A DNA stretch of 19,964 bases from JAJDIA01 sp031555505 (lineage in GTDB: Bacteria; Bacteroidota; Bacteroidia; Bacteroidales; Tannerellaceae). Where the stretch lies: positions 1 to 19,964 of the forward strand of contig JAVBUH010000075.1 of assembly GCA_031555505.1 (NCBI GenBank). The letters run 5' to 3'. Below are positions 7,996-17,700 of this stretch, one piece after another; positions within the stretch are counted from its first letter, which is position 1; each line of letters begins with the position of its first letter. The translations under genes and the position numbers were made by a program. Below the pieces are notes generated by a model that made no database searches, was not told the origin of the DNA, and was given only the letters and a program-made list of their open reading frames with translations.

Positions 7996-8591
7996 CACAG
8001 AAAAAGAAGACAGGTATGCGAACACAGTGTATGATAGCGATGAAAATATTGGCTGCCCTGACGCTTTTGTTGGGGATTGTGTATCCGTTGTTTGTTACCG
8101 GGGTGGCACAGGTGGGCTTTCCGGAGAAAGCGAACGGGTCGCTGATTGAGAAAGACGGGAAGGCAGTGGGAAGTACACTGGTAGGACAGGCGTTTGACAA
8201 TGCCGCCTATTTCACTCCCCGCCCATCGGCTACGGGGTATAACACATTGCCTTCGGGAGCGTCGAATCTGGCGCTGACAAGCCAAAAGTTGCACCACCAG
8301 GTGACGGAACGGAAAGCCCGGTTTGCGGCAGAAAACGGGTTGTCGCCTGATCAGCCCGTACCGCCGGAAATGGTATTCGCTTCGGCCAGCGGACTGGACC
8401 CGCATATTTCGCCTGATGCCGCCCGGTTGCAGGTAAACCGGATTGCGGCAGCAAGGGGATTCTCCGACGCCCAAAAGCAAGCGTTGACTAAGTTGGTGGA
8501 AGAAAGTATTGAGAAGCCGCAATTTGGCCTGCTGGGTGAACCGGTGGTCAACGTATTATCGCTAAATTTGCGTTTGGATGAACTGAAATAA
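7989..8591 (+). CDS. kdpC: Potassium-transporting ATPase subunit KdpC
   Basis: KdpC is the single-span subunit that stabilises the KdpAB complex and raises its ATP affinity. The 200-residue protein has one membrane segment (about residues 18-39, ending LFVTGVAQVGFP) and then the family's periplasmic domain: GSLI near 50, GSTLVGQAF near 61, FTPRPSA near 73, the ASGLDPHIS motif near 132 and a C-terminal VNVLSLNLRLDEL. Length is normal for the family. The start ATG at 7989 overlaps the last codons of kdpB; an internal ATG at residue 10 (8016) is an alternative but would lose the basic N terminus. kdpD follows after 8 bases. Confidence 0.96.
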   Translation: MLTQKKKTGMRTQCMIAMKILAALTLLLGIVYPLFVTGVAQVGFPEKANGSLIEKDGKAVGSTLVGQAFDNAAYFTPRPSATGYNTLPSGASNLALTSQKLHHQVTERKARFAAENGLSPDQPVPPEMVFASASGLDPHISPDAARLQVNRIAAARGFSDAQKQALTKLVEESIEKPQFGLLGEPVVNVLSLNLRLDELK

Positions 8592-8599
8592 TACGATCC

Positions 8600-11266
8600 A
8601 TGGAAGAGAACCGACCCAATCCGGATGAATTACTCGCTTCGCTTCAACAGGAAGAGAGTAACAAGAACAAAGGGAAACTGAAGATATTTTTCGGTATGTG
8701 TCCCGGTGTGGGAAAGACCTATACCATGCTTCAGACTGCACAAACCGACCGGGCCAAGGGTGTGAATGTGGCCGTCGGCTATGTGGAGGCGCACAACCGT
8801 CCGGAGACGACCGCCCTGCTGGAAGGGCTTACGGTGATCCCGCGCAAGCGGATCGCATACAAAGGCACGGTGTTGGAAGAAATGGATCTGGATGCCATCC
8901 TGGAAATGCATCCATACCTGGTGCTGGTAGACGAATTGGCGCATACGAATGCACCGGGAAGCCGCCACCTTAAACGGTATCAGGACGTGCAGGAGTTGCA
9001 GGACAACGGCATCAATGTATACGCTACCGTCAACGTACAGCACCTGGAAAGCCGTGCCGATACGATCGCCCAGATCACAGGTATCACCGTGCGGGAGAAG
9101 ATACCGGATGAGATATTCGAACAGGCGGATGAGGTAGAGCTGGCAGACATCACGCCCACAGAATTATTCACCCGCCTGGCCGAGGGGAAGGTGTATGCAC
9201 CCGAACGTTCGAAAGAGGCAGTGAAGCATTTCTTCCGTGAAGGGAATATCACGGCGTTGCGCGAAATGTCACTCCGTATCGTGGCCGACCGGGTGGATAA
9301 GCAGCTCAAGACCTATATGCAGCAGAAGCGGATACAGGGACCGTGGAAATCGGGATCGCACCTGCTGGTAATGGTCAGCCCCAGTCCGACCTCTGCCCAA
9401 TTGATCCGGTGGACGAAGTCGATGGCTTATTCCATGAATGCCCGATGGACGGCGTTGCATGTCAAAACGTCGCAAGTGCTGAGTGAGGATGAAAGCAGGC
9501 AGTTGGCCGGAAATATCGACCTGGCAAGGCAATTGGGTGGCGAAGTAATTTCTACTTCGGGCAATGACCTGGTTGAAGCCTGCCTGAACGTGGCGCGGAG
9601 GGAAAATAGTACGCATATTGTGGTAGGGAAGTCAGGGAAGAACTCCCGGTTCACCACCTATACGGGGAAAAAGCGTTTCCTGGATCTGCTGATCGAGAAA
9701 AGCGGAAATATCGACGTGTATGTATTAGGTTCAGAAGGGGTTAAGTATAAGCCCCAAAGTCGATGGGGTTTTCCCCGGTTTACATCGGGTATCAGGGAGT
9801 ATCTGCTGGCAGTATTGGCGGTCATCGTTACAGCCCTGTTGTGTGCGCCGCTGGCCGGTGAGACGGGGTATCAGTCCGTCTCGTTTATCCTGCTGTTCGT
9901 GTTGTCTATACTGGCTACCTTCCTGCGGGTAGGGCCTGTGCTGCTGGCTGCCACATGCAGTGCGGTGGTATGGAATTTCTTTTTTATTCCTCCGCAGTTT
10001 ACGTTACATATCGACACGGCTGCAAATGTATTGACGTTCCTCATGTTCTTTATCATCGCCTTTATGAACGGGATCATGACAGCGCGTGTAAAGAAGCAGG
10101 AACGGCTGGCCATCAGCCGGGAAGAACGCACCAATGCGTTGTTTCAGCTGACCAAGGGGTTATCGAATGCAGGCAACGTGAAGGATGTGATCGATACGGG
10201 GACGGCGGGTATCCGGAAGTATTTCGCTGTAGACGCCTTTTTCATTATCCAGGATGGCAACGGGCTACTGACAAACAGGAAGTACGTGCCTAAAGAACAT
10301 GTATTCCCGGATGCGGAGATGGGGATCGCCAACTGGGCATTCAAACACACCCGTATGGCCGGACAATTTACAGACACATTGCCCTCAGGCGAATATACCT
10401 ATTATCCGCTGAAAGGGATACGTACCAAACCGGGGGTAGTGGCGGTGAAACAGCAAAAGGCGTTCGACGGTGAAACGGGGCTGTTCTGGGAAACGTTCCT
10501 GACACAGATCTCCCATGCGATCGAACATCAATACCTGGGAAATATGGCGCGCAAGAACAACCTGCTGGACGAATCGGACAAGCTGTACAAGACGCTGTTC
10601 AATTCGATCTCCCATGAACTGCGGATCCCGGTAGCGACCATCATGGGAGCTTCGGATACGTTGTTGACGACGGATTATCCGGATACCGTCAAACTCGAAC
10701 TCCATGAAGAGATATTCAAGGCATCAAAACGGCTCAACCGGCTGATCGAGAACCTACTGAATATGTCGCGGTTGGAATCGGGACGGATCGCGGCTCAACC
10801 GGACTGGTGTGATATACACGACTTATTCAATCGTGTGGTGGAAAGCCTGCAGGAAGAATTAACGTCTTTCCGGATGGAAGTTGTCGTTCCTGATTCCATG
10901 CCATTGGTAAGACTTGATTTCGGTTTGATGGAGCAGGTTTTATTCAATCTTGTGTATAACTCCTGCCAGTATAGCGCACCCGGTAAAACGATCCGGCTGA
11001 AGGCTTTTTACGACAGCAATCACCTCGTTATCCAGGAAATGGACAGAGGGCCTGGTTTCCCGTTGGATATGCTGCCGCATGTGTTCGACCGTTTCTACCG
11101 GGCAAAAAACGACAAGACGGAAGGGCTCGGACTGGGTTTGTCTATCGTCAAAGGTTTCGTGGAAGCACACAAAGGAACTGTGTCTGCCGAGAACAGGCAG
11201 AACGGCGGCGCCCGTTTCACCTTACAAATACCTACAGAGATCACCTATGGAAGCACAAACGAATAA
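8600..11266 (+). CDS. kdpD: Osmosensitive K+ channel sensor histidine kinase KdpD
   Basis: KdpD senses potassium limitation and phosphorylates KdpE. At 888 residues it is a full-length, standard KdpD. Domains in order: an N-terminal KdpD domain with Walker A GMCPGVGKT (32-40) and Walker B LVLVDELAHTN (107-117); a universal-stress-like domain (about 252-378); four closely spaced membrane segments of the DUF4118 type (about 401-493); a GAF-like domain (about 515-640); and the kinase core, with H box NSISHELRIP (H672), N box LFNLVYNSC (about 781-789), DRGPG (815-819) and GLGLGLSIV (842-850). Every catalytic motif is intact. In E. coli KdpD the phosphorylated histidine is at nearly the same position. 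The 3' end overlaps kdpE by 20 bases. Confidence 0.97.
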   Translation: MEENRPNPDELLASLQQEESNKNKGKLKIFFGMCPGVGKTYTMLQTAQTDRAKGVNVAVGYVEAHNRPETTALLEGLTVIPRKRIAYKGTVLEEMDLDAILEMHPYLVLVDELAHTNAPGSRHLKRYQDVQELQDNGINVYATVNVQHLESRADTIAQITGITVREKIPDEIFEQADEVELADITPTELFTRLAEGKVYAPERSKEAVKHFFREGNITALREMSLRIVADRVDKQLKTYMQQKRIQGPWKSGSHLLVMVSPSPTSAQLIRWTKSMAYSMNARWTALHVKTSQVLSEDESRQLAGNIDLARQLGGEVISTSGNDLVEACLNVARRENSTHIVVGKSGKNSRFTTYTGKKRFLDLLIEKSGNIDVYVLGSEGVKYKPQSRWGFPRFTSGIREYLLAVLAVIVTALLCAPLAGETGYQSVSFILLFVLSILATFLRVGPVLLAATCSAVVWNFFFIPPQFTLHIDTAANVLTFLMFFIIAFMNGIMTARVKKQERLAISREERTNALFQLTKGLSNAGNVKDVIDTGTAGIRKYFAVDAFFIIQDGNGLLTNRKYVPKEHVFPDAEMGIANWAFKHTRMAGQFTDTLPSGEYTYYPLKGIRTKPGVVAVKQQKAFDGETGLFWETFLTQISHAIEHQYLGNMARKNNLLDESDKLYKTLFNSISHELRIPVATIMGASDTLLTTDYPDTVKLELHEEIFKASKRLNRLIENLLNMSRLESGRIAAQPDWCDIHDLFNRVVESLQEELTSFRMEVVVPDSMPLVRLDFGLMEQVLFNLVYNSCQYSAPGKTIRLKAFYDSNHLVIQEMDRGPGFPLDMLPHVFDRFYRAKNDKTEGLGLGLSIVKGFVEAHKGTVSAENRQNGGARFTLQIPTEITYGSTNE

Positions 11267-11942
11267 GACCGGGCTGATCCTGATCGTCGACGACGAGACT
11301 TCGATCCGCCGCCTGCTGACAATTACGCTGCACGCGTCAGGCTATAAAATAGCGGAAGCGACTACCGGAAAAGAGGCTTTGCTGATGGCAGCCAACCATC
11401 TGCCCGACCTGGTGATCCTCGACCTGGGACTGCCCGATATGGACGGCATGGAAGTGTTGAAACAATTGCGCGAGTGGTTCTACAAGCCTGTCATAATCCT
11501 TTCGGTACGCAATTCGGAGAATGATATTATCCAGGCGTTGGATCAGGGTGCAACTGATTATCTGACCAAGCCCTTCCGGAATGGAGAGCTGCTGGCACGT
11601 ATCCGTGCGGCTATCCGCCACCACCAGACGAAGGAGGATAATCCTGTGATCGAGATCAGCAGCCTTTCCATTGATATAGCCAATCATATCGTGCGGAAGC
11701 AGGGGGAGATACTCAAACTAACTTCTACCGAATTTTCCCTGTTGGCATTGTTCGCCCAAAACCAGGGGTGTGTGCTGACACATCAGTATGTATTGAAAGA
11801 GATCTGGGGCTATGGGTATGTGGAACAGAGCCAATACCTCAGGGTATATGTGGCGCAATTGCGGAAGAAGATCGAAGACGATCCGTCCAAGCCGGTTTTA
11901 CTGCTTACAGAATCCGGGATCGGATACCGATTCGGTACCTAA
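11247..11942 (+). CDS. kdpE: Response regulator KdpE (OmpR family)
   Basis: KdpE receives phosphate from KdpD and activates kdp transcription. The 231-residue protein has a receiver domain with the acidic pair D15-D16, phosphoacceptor D59 (VILDLGLPDMDG) and K108 (YLTKPF), followed by an OmpR-type winged helix (about 135-231) with LTSTEFSLLALF, the recognition-helix region QSQYLRVYVAQLRKKIE and a terminal ESGIGYRFGT. The reading frame is open further upstream to 11079 inside kdpD, but the ATG at 11247 is the start that puts the receiver at the N terminus. It is the last gene of the operon, so KdpDE levels should rise with the pump, a positive feedback if the TTTATA repeats upstream of kdpA are its operator. 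Confidence 0.96.
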   Translation: MEAQTNKTGLILIVDDETSIRRLLTITLHASGYKIAEATTGKEALLMAANHLPDLVILDLGLPDMDGMEVLKQLREWFYKPVIILSVRNSENDIIQALDQGATDYLTKPFRNGELLARIRAAIRHHQTKEDNPVIEISSLSIDIANHIVRKQGEILKLTSTEFSLLALFAQNQGCVLTHQYVLKEIWGYGYVEQSQYLRVYVAQLRKKIEDDPSKPVLLLTESGIGYRFGT

Positions 11943-11983
11943 ACACCCCCTACCCTTAATCAGTCACATTCACAAACAAAAAA

Positions 11984-12007
11984 GTGGCCGGCACCAAGGC
12001 CGGCCAC
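11984..12007 (-). terminator. Intrinsic terminator of the sus-like operon
   Basis: GTGGCCGGC (11984-11992) is perfectly inverted at 11999-12007 with a six-base loop, a very GC-rich 9-bp stem. Read leftward it is followed by six T residues (11983-11978), the pattern of an intrinsic terminator, 31 bases past the stop of the EEP gene. On the + strand the stem lacks a following U-tract, but as a strong hairpin 41 bases past kdpE it may also slow or stabilise the end of the converging kdp transcript. Confidence 0.85.
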
Positions 12008-12038
12008 ATCATTCATGAACTTGCTGTTGCCTATTTGA

Positions 12039-12893
12039 TTACAAATCGGCATTTATCATTACGGGAAAATGATCTGAGGGGTAACGTCCGTATTGCATGT
12101 CGTTCAGCACGCCATATTTGTTTACCCATACGCCTTTGGACACGAAAATGTAATCGATGCGTTTCTCAGTCGGCGCATCCAGTTTGAAACTCTGGAACGT
12201 ACCGGCTGTGCCGTAGGGCGGTTGTGCAGAGAGCGCTTTCGAATCGAGCAGCGTGCCTTCATTCATAATGATGGTGATCGGCTCGTCCGTTTCTCCGGCA
12301 TTAAAATCGCCCACACAGAAGAAGGGGGTATCACCGGCAATAGCTTTGATACGTGCGATCATCAGCTTGGAAGATTCGCGACGGGCCACAACACCCTGAT
12401 GGTCGTAGTGTACGCTAAAGAAGAAGAACACCTTGCCGGTTTCCTTTTCCTTAAACTTCGCCCAGGAACAGATACGTTTGTGTGACTTGGCATCCCAACC
12501 GAAAGAAGGCTGATCCGGTGTCTCAGACAACCAGTAGTTGCCTTTATCCAGGATCGTGAAGCGGTCTTTCTTGTAAAGGATAGCCGAGTGTTCGCCGGCT
12601 TCCTTACCATCGTCACGTCCTACGCCTACACAGCCGTAGGTATCGAGTTCGAGTATGCCGTCCAGCATGTGGCGGAATCCTTCCTGTGTGCCCACGATAT
12701 CGAAATCATGGAAGCGGATCAGACCTTTGACCATTTCTTTCCGGTTCGGCCAGGCGTTCACACCATCGTTCGGTGTATCCATACGCAGGTTGAAGGTAGC
12801 AATATTCAGGCAGCCTTTCACTTCTGCCCATAGTTGCCCGCCGCAGCAAGCGGCGAGCAACAGGATAGTAATTAATCTTTTCATTGAATTCAC
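12039..12893 (-). CDS. Endonuclease/exonuclease/phosphatase (EEP) family enzyme, exported
   Basis: A 284-residue metal-dependent phosphoesterase of the EEP superfamily, which includes DNase I, sphingomyelinases and inositol-phosphate phosphatases. All catalytic landmarks are present: NIATFNLR (30-37), GTQEG with the metal-binding E71, SVHYDH (H162), GDFN (195-198), RIDYIF (245-250) and the final SDH (D274, H275). The N terminus is a signal peptide. LAAC at 13-16 fits a lipobox, but an ordinary cleavage after LWA (21-23) is also possible, so surface lipoprotein versus soluble periplasmic enzyme is open. The start may be the ATG at 12893 or at 12884 (MKRLIT). It follows susD by 9 bases and is the only enzyme in the operon, so it probably acts on a phosphorylated substrate or on material delivered by the SusCD pair. 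The exact substrate cannot be read from sequence. Confidence 0.88.
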   Translation of the reverse strand: MNSMKRLITILLLAACCGGQLWAEVKGCLNIATFNLRMDTPNDGVNAWPNRKEMVKGLIRFHDFDIVGTQEGFRHMLDGILELDTYGCVGVGRDDGKEAGEHSAILYKKDRFTILDKGNYWLSETPDQPSFGWDAKSHKRICSWAKFKEKETGKVFFFFSVHYDHQGVVARRESSKLMIARIKAIAGDTPFFCVGDFNAGETDEPITIIMNEGTLLDSKALSAQPPYGTAGTFQSFKLDAPTEKRIDYIFVSKGVWVNKYGVLNDMQYGRYPSDHFPVMINADL

Positions 12894-12902
12894 GGATTAT
12901 TA

Positions 12903-14702
12903 TTAATTCCAGCCCGGGTTCTGTCCCAGGTTTGCATTCATCAACAAAGCAGATTCAGGGATCGGATAAAGGTATTTCTTTTCTTCCCAGGTCTTTTCAA
13001 TATTTTCCAACCAGGTGAGTTCACCCTTCGTTCCTTCCGACAACTGCTGTGGGTTGGTGATACCACCCTTGATAGCAGCCACGTTGATATAGGTCACACC
13101 CTTGATCGGGTCTGCCGGGTTGGCTTCAAATGTGAAGCATACATCCAGTGTCCCGTTGCCATCAAGGTCCATCGGCACATCCAACGCAGGCACATAGAAA
13201 CCGTTCCACTGCATTTCCAGCAGGTCACCCTTATGCCAGCGCATCAGGTCGTAGAAACGGAAACCTTCGAATACCAGTTCGATGCCACGTTCGCGGCGTA
13301 TTTCCAGCAAGGTAGCATCTGCTATTTCAGGGAAATAGTTAGCTTGAAGGTATGGATCCACCTTGGTAGGTTTCGCCGTAATACCGGCCGTAATACCGGC
13401 ACGGGCACGGAGTTTCCCGATGGTATTGGCCCAGTCGGCATCCGTAAACGAACCCAGTTCGGCTTTTGCTTCGGCATAGTTGAGCAGCACTTCGGCAAAG
13501 CGGATCAGGGGGATTGAGTTCACGTTATTCGAACCACTGTCATAATACATGTCGTCTAAACAGTATTTGATCGGTTGGTAACCGGTATAGGTATACGAGA
13601 ATACGGGAGGGGCAGCTACGGCTGTACCTCCATCCACACGCTGGTAACCCGGGGTGCGGATTGTCTGTTGCAAACGCCAATCTCGACCCTTCGTTTCATC
13701 GGCAAATACCATCGTTTTGTAACCAGGCTTGTCGGTAAACAACGAACCGTCGAGGTTCATGTACAGGTTTGCAAAGGTGCGGGTCATACTCACACGTGAG
13801 CCATACGTAGCACTGGTCCAGAACCAGTTGGCATCATTCAGGCGAGATAGTGCTGCATCACTGACAGAAGCCAGGATTACTTCCGAATTCACCGGTTTCA
13901 GACTGGTGAACAAGGTACGGTATGCCATATTACCTCCTGCATTGTAGATAGAGTAGCCGTTTGTCTTCATCAACGCTTCAGCGGCGTTAGCTGCTTCTGT
14001 CAACCAGGCATTGGATGTCTGTTGGAGGTTGTAGCTTGTCTGGTATTTACGGAATGTTCCCTCAAACAAGCATACACGCGATTTGAATGCCAGGGCAACA
14101 GCCTTGGTAATCAATGAAGACGAAGATTCTTTGTCGGCCGTAATGTTTTCAATAGCGAAATTGAGGTCGGCCAATACGGAGTCCATTACCAATGTGCGTG
14201 AATCGCGGCCATTGTACAGTGACGGATCGTTTACATCCTGCGGTGTATTGATCCAAGGTACATCTCCAAAACGTTTTACCTTTTCAAAGTAGAACCAGGC
14301 ACGGAAGAAGCGGGCTATACCCATATAATTCGATCGTACTTTCTGGGAAACACGTTCGTCCGTACAGTTCAGGAGAAAATAATTCACATTGCGCAACTTG
14401 GCCCAGTCGCCACCACTACCACCGCTCCAACCCGAGCTTTGCTGTGGACCATAAGCACCCGTGCGAAGGAAGTCGGGGACTTCACGCCGAGCGGAATAAT
14501 CGGCCATGTTGTCATTGTCACCCCCATCCCGAATCGCCTTAGATGCGTCAGGCAATATTTCATAAAATGAATTGGCATACAGTTCCAAACCACTTTCGCT
14601 GCCAAACACAGGACCTTTTCCCACTTGGGCTACCGGAGTTTCTTCCAAGTCACAAGAGAAGAGAAAACCTGCTGCAAATAATATATAGATTATATTTTTC
14701 AT
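12903..14702 (-). CDS. SusD/RagB-family outer-membrane nutrient-binding lipoprotein
   Basis: A 599-residue SusD-type protein, the lid and substrate-capture partner of a SusC channel on the cell surface. The signal peptide ends in a lipobox (FLFSC, C17) followed by acidic residues (DLEE), as in exported Bacteroidota surface lipoproteins. The SusD-like N-terminal region with tetratricopeptide-like helices covers roughly residues 20-250, and the C-terminal RagB/SusD domain contains the characteristic PLIRFAEVLLNYAEAKAELG (about 404-423) and ERGIELVFEGFRFYDLMRW (about 483-501) segments. It follows susC by 13 bases and precedes the EEP gene by 9, which marks a co-transcribed set. The family is certain; the ligand is not predictable. 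Confidence 0.95.
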   Translation of the reverse strand: MKNIIYILFAAGFLFSCDLEETPVAQVGKGPVFGSESGLELYANSFYEILPDASKAIRDGGDNDNMADYSARREVPDFLRTGAYGPQQSSGWSGGSGGDWAKLRNVNYFLLNCTDERVSQKVRSNYMGIARFFRAWFYFEKVKRFGDVPWINTPQDVNDPSLYNGRDSRTLVMDSVLADLNFAIENITADKESSSSLITKAVALAFKSRVCLFEGTFRKYQTSYNLQQTSNAWLTEAANAAEALMKTNGYSIYNAGGNMAYRTLFTSLKPVNSEVILASVSDAALSRLNDANWFWTSATYGSRVSMTRTFANLYMNLDGSLFTDKPGYKTMVFADETKGRDWRLQQTIRTPGYQRVDGGTAVAAPPVFSYTYTGYQPIKYCLDDMYYDSGSNNVNSIPLIRFAEVLLNYAEAKAELGSFTDADWANTIGKLRARAGITAGITAKPTKVDPYLQANYFPEIADATLLEIRRERGIELVFEGFRFYDLMRWHKGDLLEMQWNGFYVPALDVPMDLDGNGTLDVCFTFEANPADPIKGVTYINVAAIKGGITNPQQLSEGTKGELTWLENIEKTWEEKKYLYPIPESALLMNANLGQNPGWN

Positions 14703-14715
14703 ATCGCTATGCTAT

Positions 14716-17700
14716 TTAGAATGTTACAGATAAACCCAAACTTATACTCTTCAAAGACGGATAGTTCCATACCTGTCCGCTCTTTTCGTCGGTCAGATCC
14801 TTGTCTGATCCTGAGAGGCCGGCCACATCAATTCCTGAAGTGATCTTATACATCGGAGACCAAGTCCACAAATTCTCACCCGACAGGTAGATACGTGCAT
14901 TTTGCATTTTGATCTTGGAGGTGATGGATTGCGGGATCGAATAACCTACTTGCAGGTTTTTCAGGCGCACATACGCCACGTTCTGTAAATAACCTGTTTG
15001 GCGCTGATATAATTCGCCATCCGAGTTACGGGCTACATATCCACGATAACGGGGGAAATAAGCATTCGGGTTTTCTTCAGACCAGATGTTGCCCAGGTGG
15101 AAGTTCGGTATATCGTTGTACGGGCGGTTGTATTGCCCCCAGAACAAACCGGATTCCACACTTGGATACCAATCCTGTTTGCCTACGCCCTGGAAGAAGG
15201 CCGAAACAAAGAAATTGTTCCAATCGCCCCCCAAGCTGAAGCTATAGGAATAACGCGGTTCTTTATTACCAATAATCTTTTTATCACCCGGTTTGTCTAC
15301 GGTGTTGTTACCATAGTCAACCACACCGTCGCCATTCAGGTCTTTAAATTTGATATCACCCGGCAACAGTGTACCTGTACTGCTGGATTTGATCAGTTTC
15401 TGGTTTGCATGGTTCTTGATGTCTTCTTCAGAGGTGAAGAATCCTTCGGTCACATAGCCCCAGATCTCGCCCACTTTCATGCCTTCGTAGTAAGTCTCAC
15501 CCCAATAGTCGGTGTTAAACTTCTTTTCGGGGTTGTTGTACTTGTCGATAGTCGACTGGTAGTCGGCCAGGGTAGCACGGATTTCGTAGTTGAACGGTTT
15601 GCTTGCCAGTGTGAACTGATCGCGCCAGGTCAACGAAATTTCAAAACCTTTGGTAGTCATGTCGGCATAGTTACCTTTCGGTACATCGGCGCCGAATACA
15701 TCAGGAACAGTCATACCCACCGTAAACATGTCGGTAGTCTTACGCACATAGGCATCACCCGAGAAACGCAGACGGTTAGACAGCATCCCGAAGTCCAAAC
15801 CGATATTGGTAGTGGTCGATGTTTCCCATGTAAGACCGGCAGGTACTACTGCCGGCACACCCGTTTTCTGCGGACGGATATTGTTCAGCACACGTCCCAA
15901 TTGTTCGATCTTAAACAATTCCTGGAATGAATACGGATCAATATTACCATTACCCAGTGAACCATACGATGCACGGACCTTGAGGTCGGTCAGGATATCG
16001 TTTTCTTTCCAGAAAGCTTCCTGCGAGGGTCTCCAACCTACCGAAACAGAGGGGAAGAACGCATACTGCTCGTCCGATGGGAATTTGGAAGAACCATCCA
16101 GACGTCCGTTCACTTCGACCAGGTAGCGATCCATAAAGGCGTAGTTCACACGGAATACACCACCAGACAAGCGCCAACGTTTATAGCCCCCTTCCGTAGT
16201 TGTATTCTGCCCCAATGCCATGTTAATATCACGGGCATCTTGAAAGATAAGGCCATTACGCAATACTTGTACATTATTCATGGTAGACTGTTCGTAGTTG
16301 TAGCCCAACATACCTTTGAGGTAATGCTTGCCTGCGAATGTCTCTTCATATTCGCCATAGATATTGGTTGCCAGATAATTCGTTGTTTTACCTGTTTCAC
16401 GGATATCATTTGTGGAAGAGCCCACATATTCGATCACGCCCGGTTTGCGGCTGAACGGAACCGGTATACGGAGACGGGTTTCGTCGTCGTCGCGGCTCTG
16501 ATATGAGAAGTCACCTTTGATACGTAACTTATTCTGTATGAAAGAGGCCGTAAAACCGGTGGTGTTTTTGAAGTTGCGTCTGTTGGTATCCATACCATTC
16601 TTTCCATACCAGAAGTCACCCACAGTATAGGCCGCCGAGTGTGTCAGCGTACCATCAGGATTGAACATGGTGGAGGCCGGGTGGCCTTCGTCGGCAATAT
16701 TACGCCAGATACTACCACCTTCGCCAACGTTCAGGGGATTGTGGTAGTCCATCACGGAGTATTCGGTATTATTATCAACCTTCAACCAGTCGAACACCTG
16801 AATAGAACCTTTGGCACGGACGTTATACATCGAATAGTCGTCTGAGTTATAACGGAACAAACCTTCTTCGCCATAATAACGGCCTGTGACGTAATAGTCC
16901 AACTTACCATTGCTTCCCGTTACCGAGATGTTGTGGTCCATACCCAGTTTGTTGTCTTTATACAATTCTTTATACCAGTCGGTATTACCGTAGTATACAT
17001 AGTTGCCGGCGGCATCCACTTCCACTTCGGGTAAACCAAGGCCCTGGCGGCGTTCCAGTTCAGCCAGATATTCCTGTGAGAACTTCAACGTTTTGTTTAC
17101 GTTTTGCGGCGTCTGCGAATAGTCGTTGTATGCCATAAACGCTTCGTTGAACATCTTGGCGAATGTGTAACCATCCGTCACCAAATCAGGCATTGTAGTC
17201 GGTTTCTTCACGGCAAAGTTGCCTGAGTAAGAAACAGTAGTACGGTCTTTCGCCGGATTTTTGGTAGTGATCAGGATCACCCCAAAAGCACCACGGGCAC
17301 CGTAGATAGCAGCCGAAGCGGCATCCTTCAATACGGAAACAGAAGCAATATCGTTGGGGTTAAGCAACGCCGGATCGCCTTCCACACCATCGATCAGTAC
17401 CAGGGCGCTACCCTTTTGTCCGATCGAGGTGGTACCACGCACATTATAATCGGCCGAACGCATCGGTTTACCGTCGGAGAGGGAGATATTGAGGTTGGGC
17501 ACCGTACCCTGCAACATTTGGGTGACGTTGGGCACCGATCGGTTTTCAAACACTTCGCTGGTTACCTGTTCCACGGCACCGGTCAGGTTTACTTTCTTCT
17601 GTGTACCGTAACCAACCACCACCACTTCGTCAATGGATTTAGTGTCTTCTGCCAATGTCACATTCAGGCTTGTGCGATTACCTACAGTTATTTCCTGCGG

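Noticed and set aside
15097..15930. 277-codon open frame on the + strand inside susC
   Set aside because: Antisense shadow of the SusC barrel, with no start context, no domain and no neighbour on that strand.
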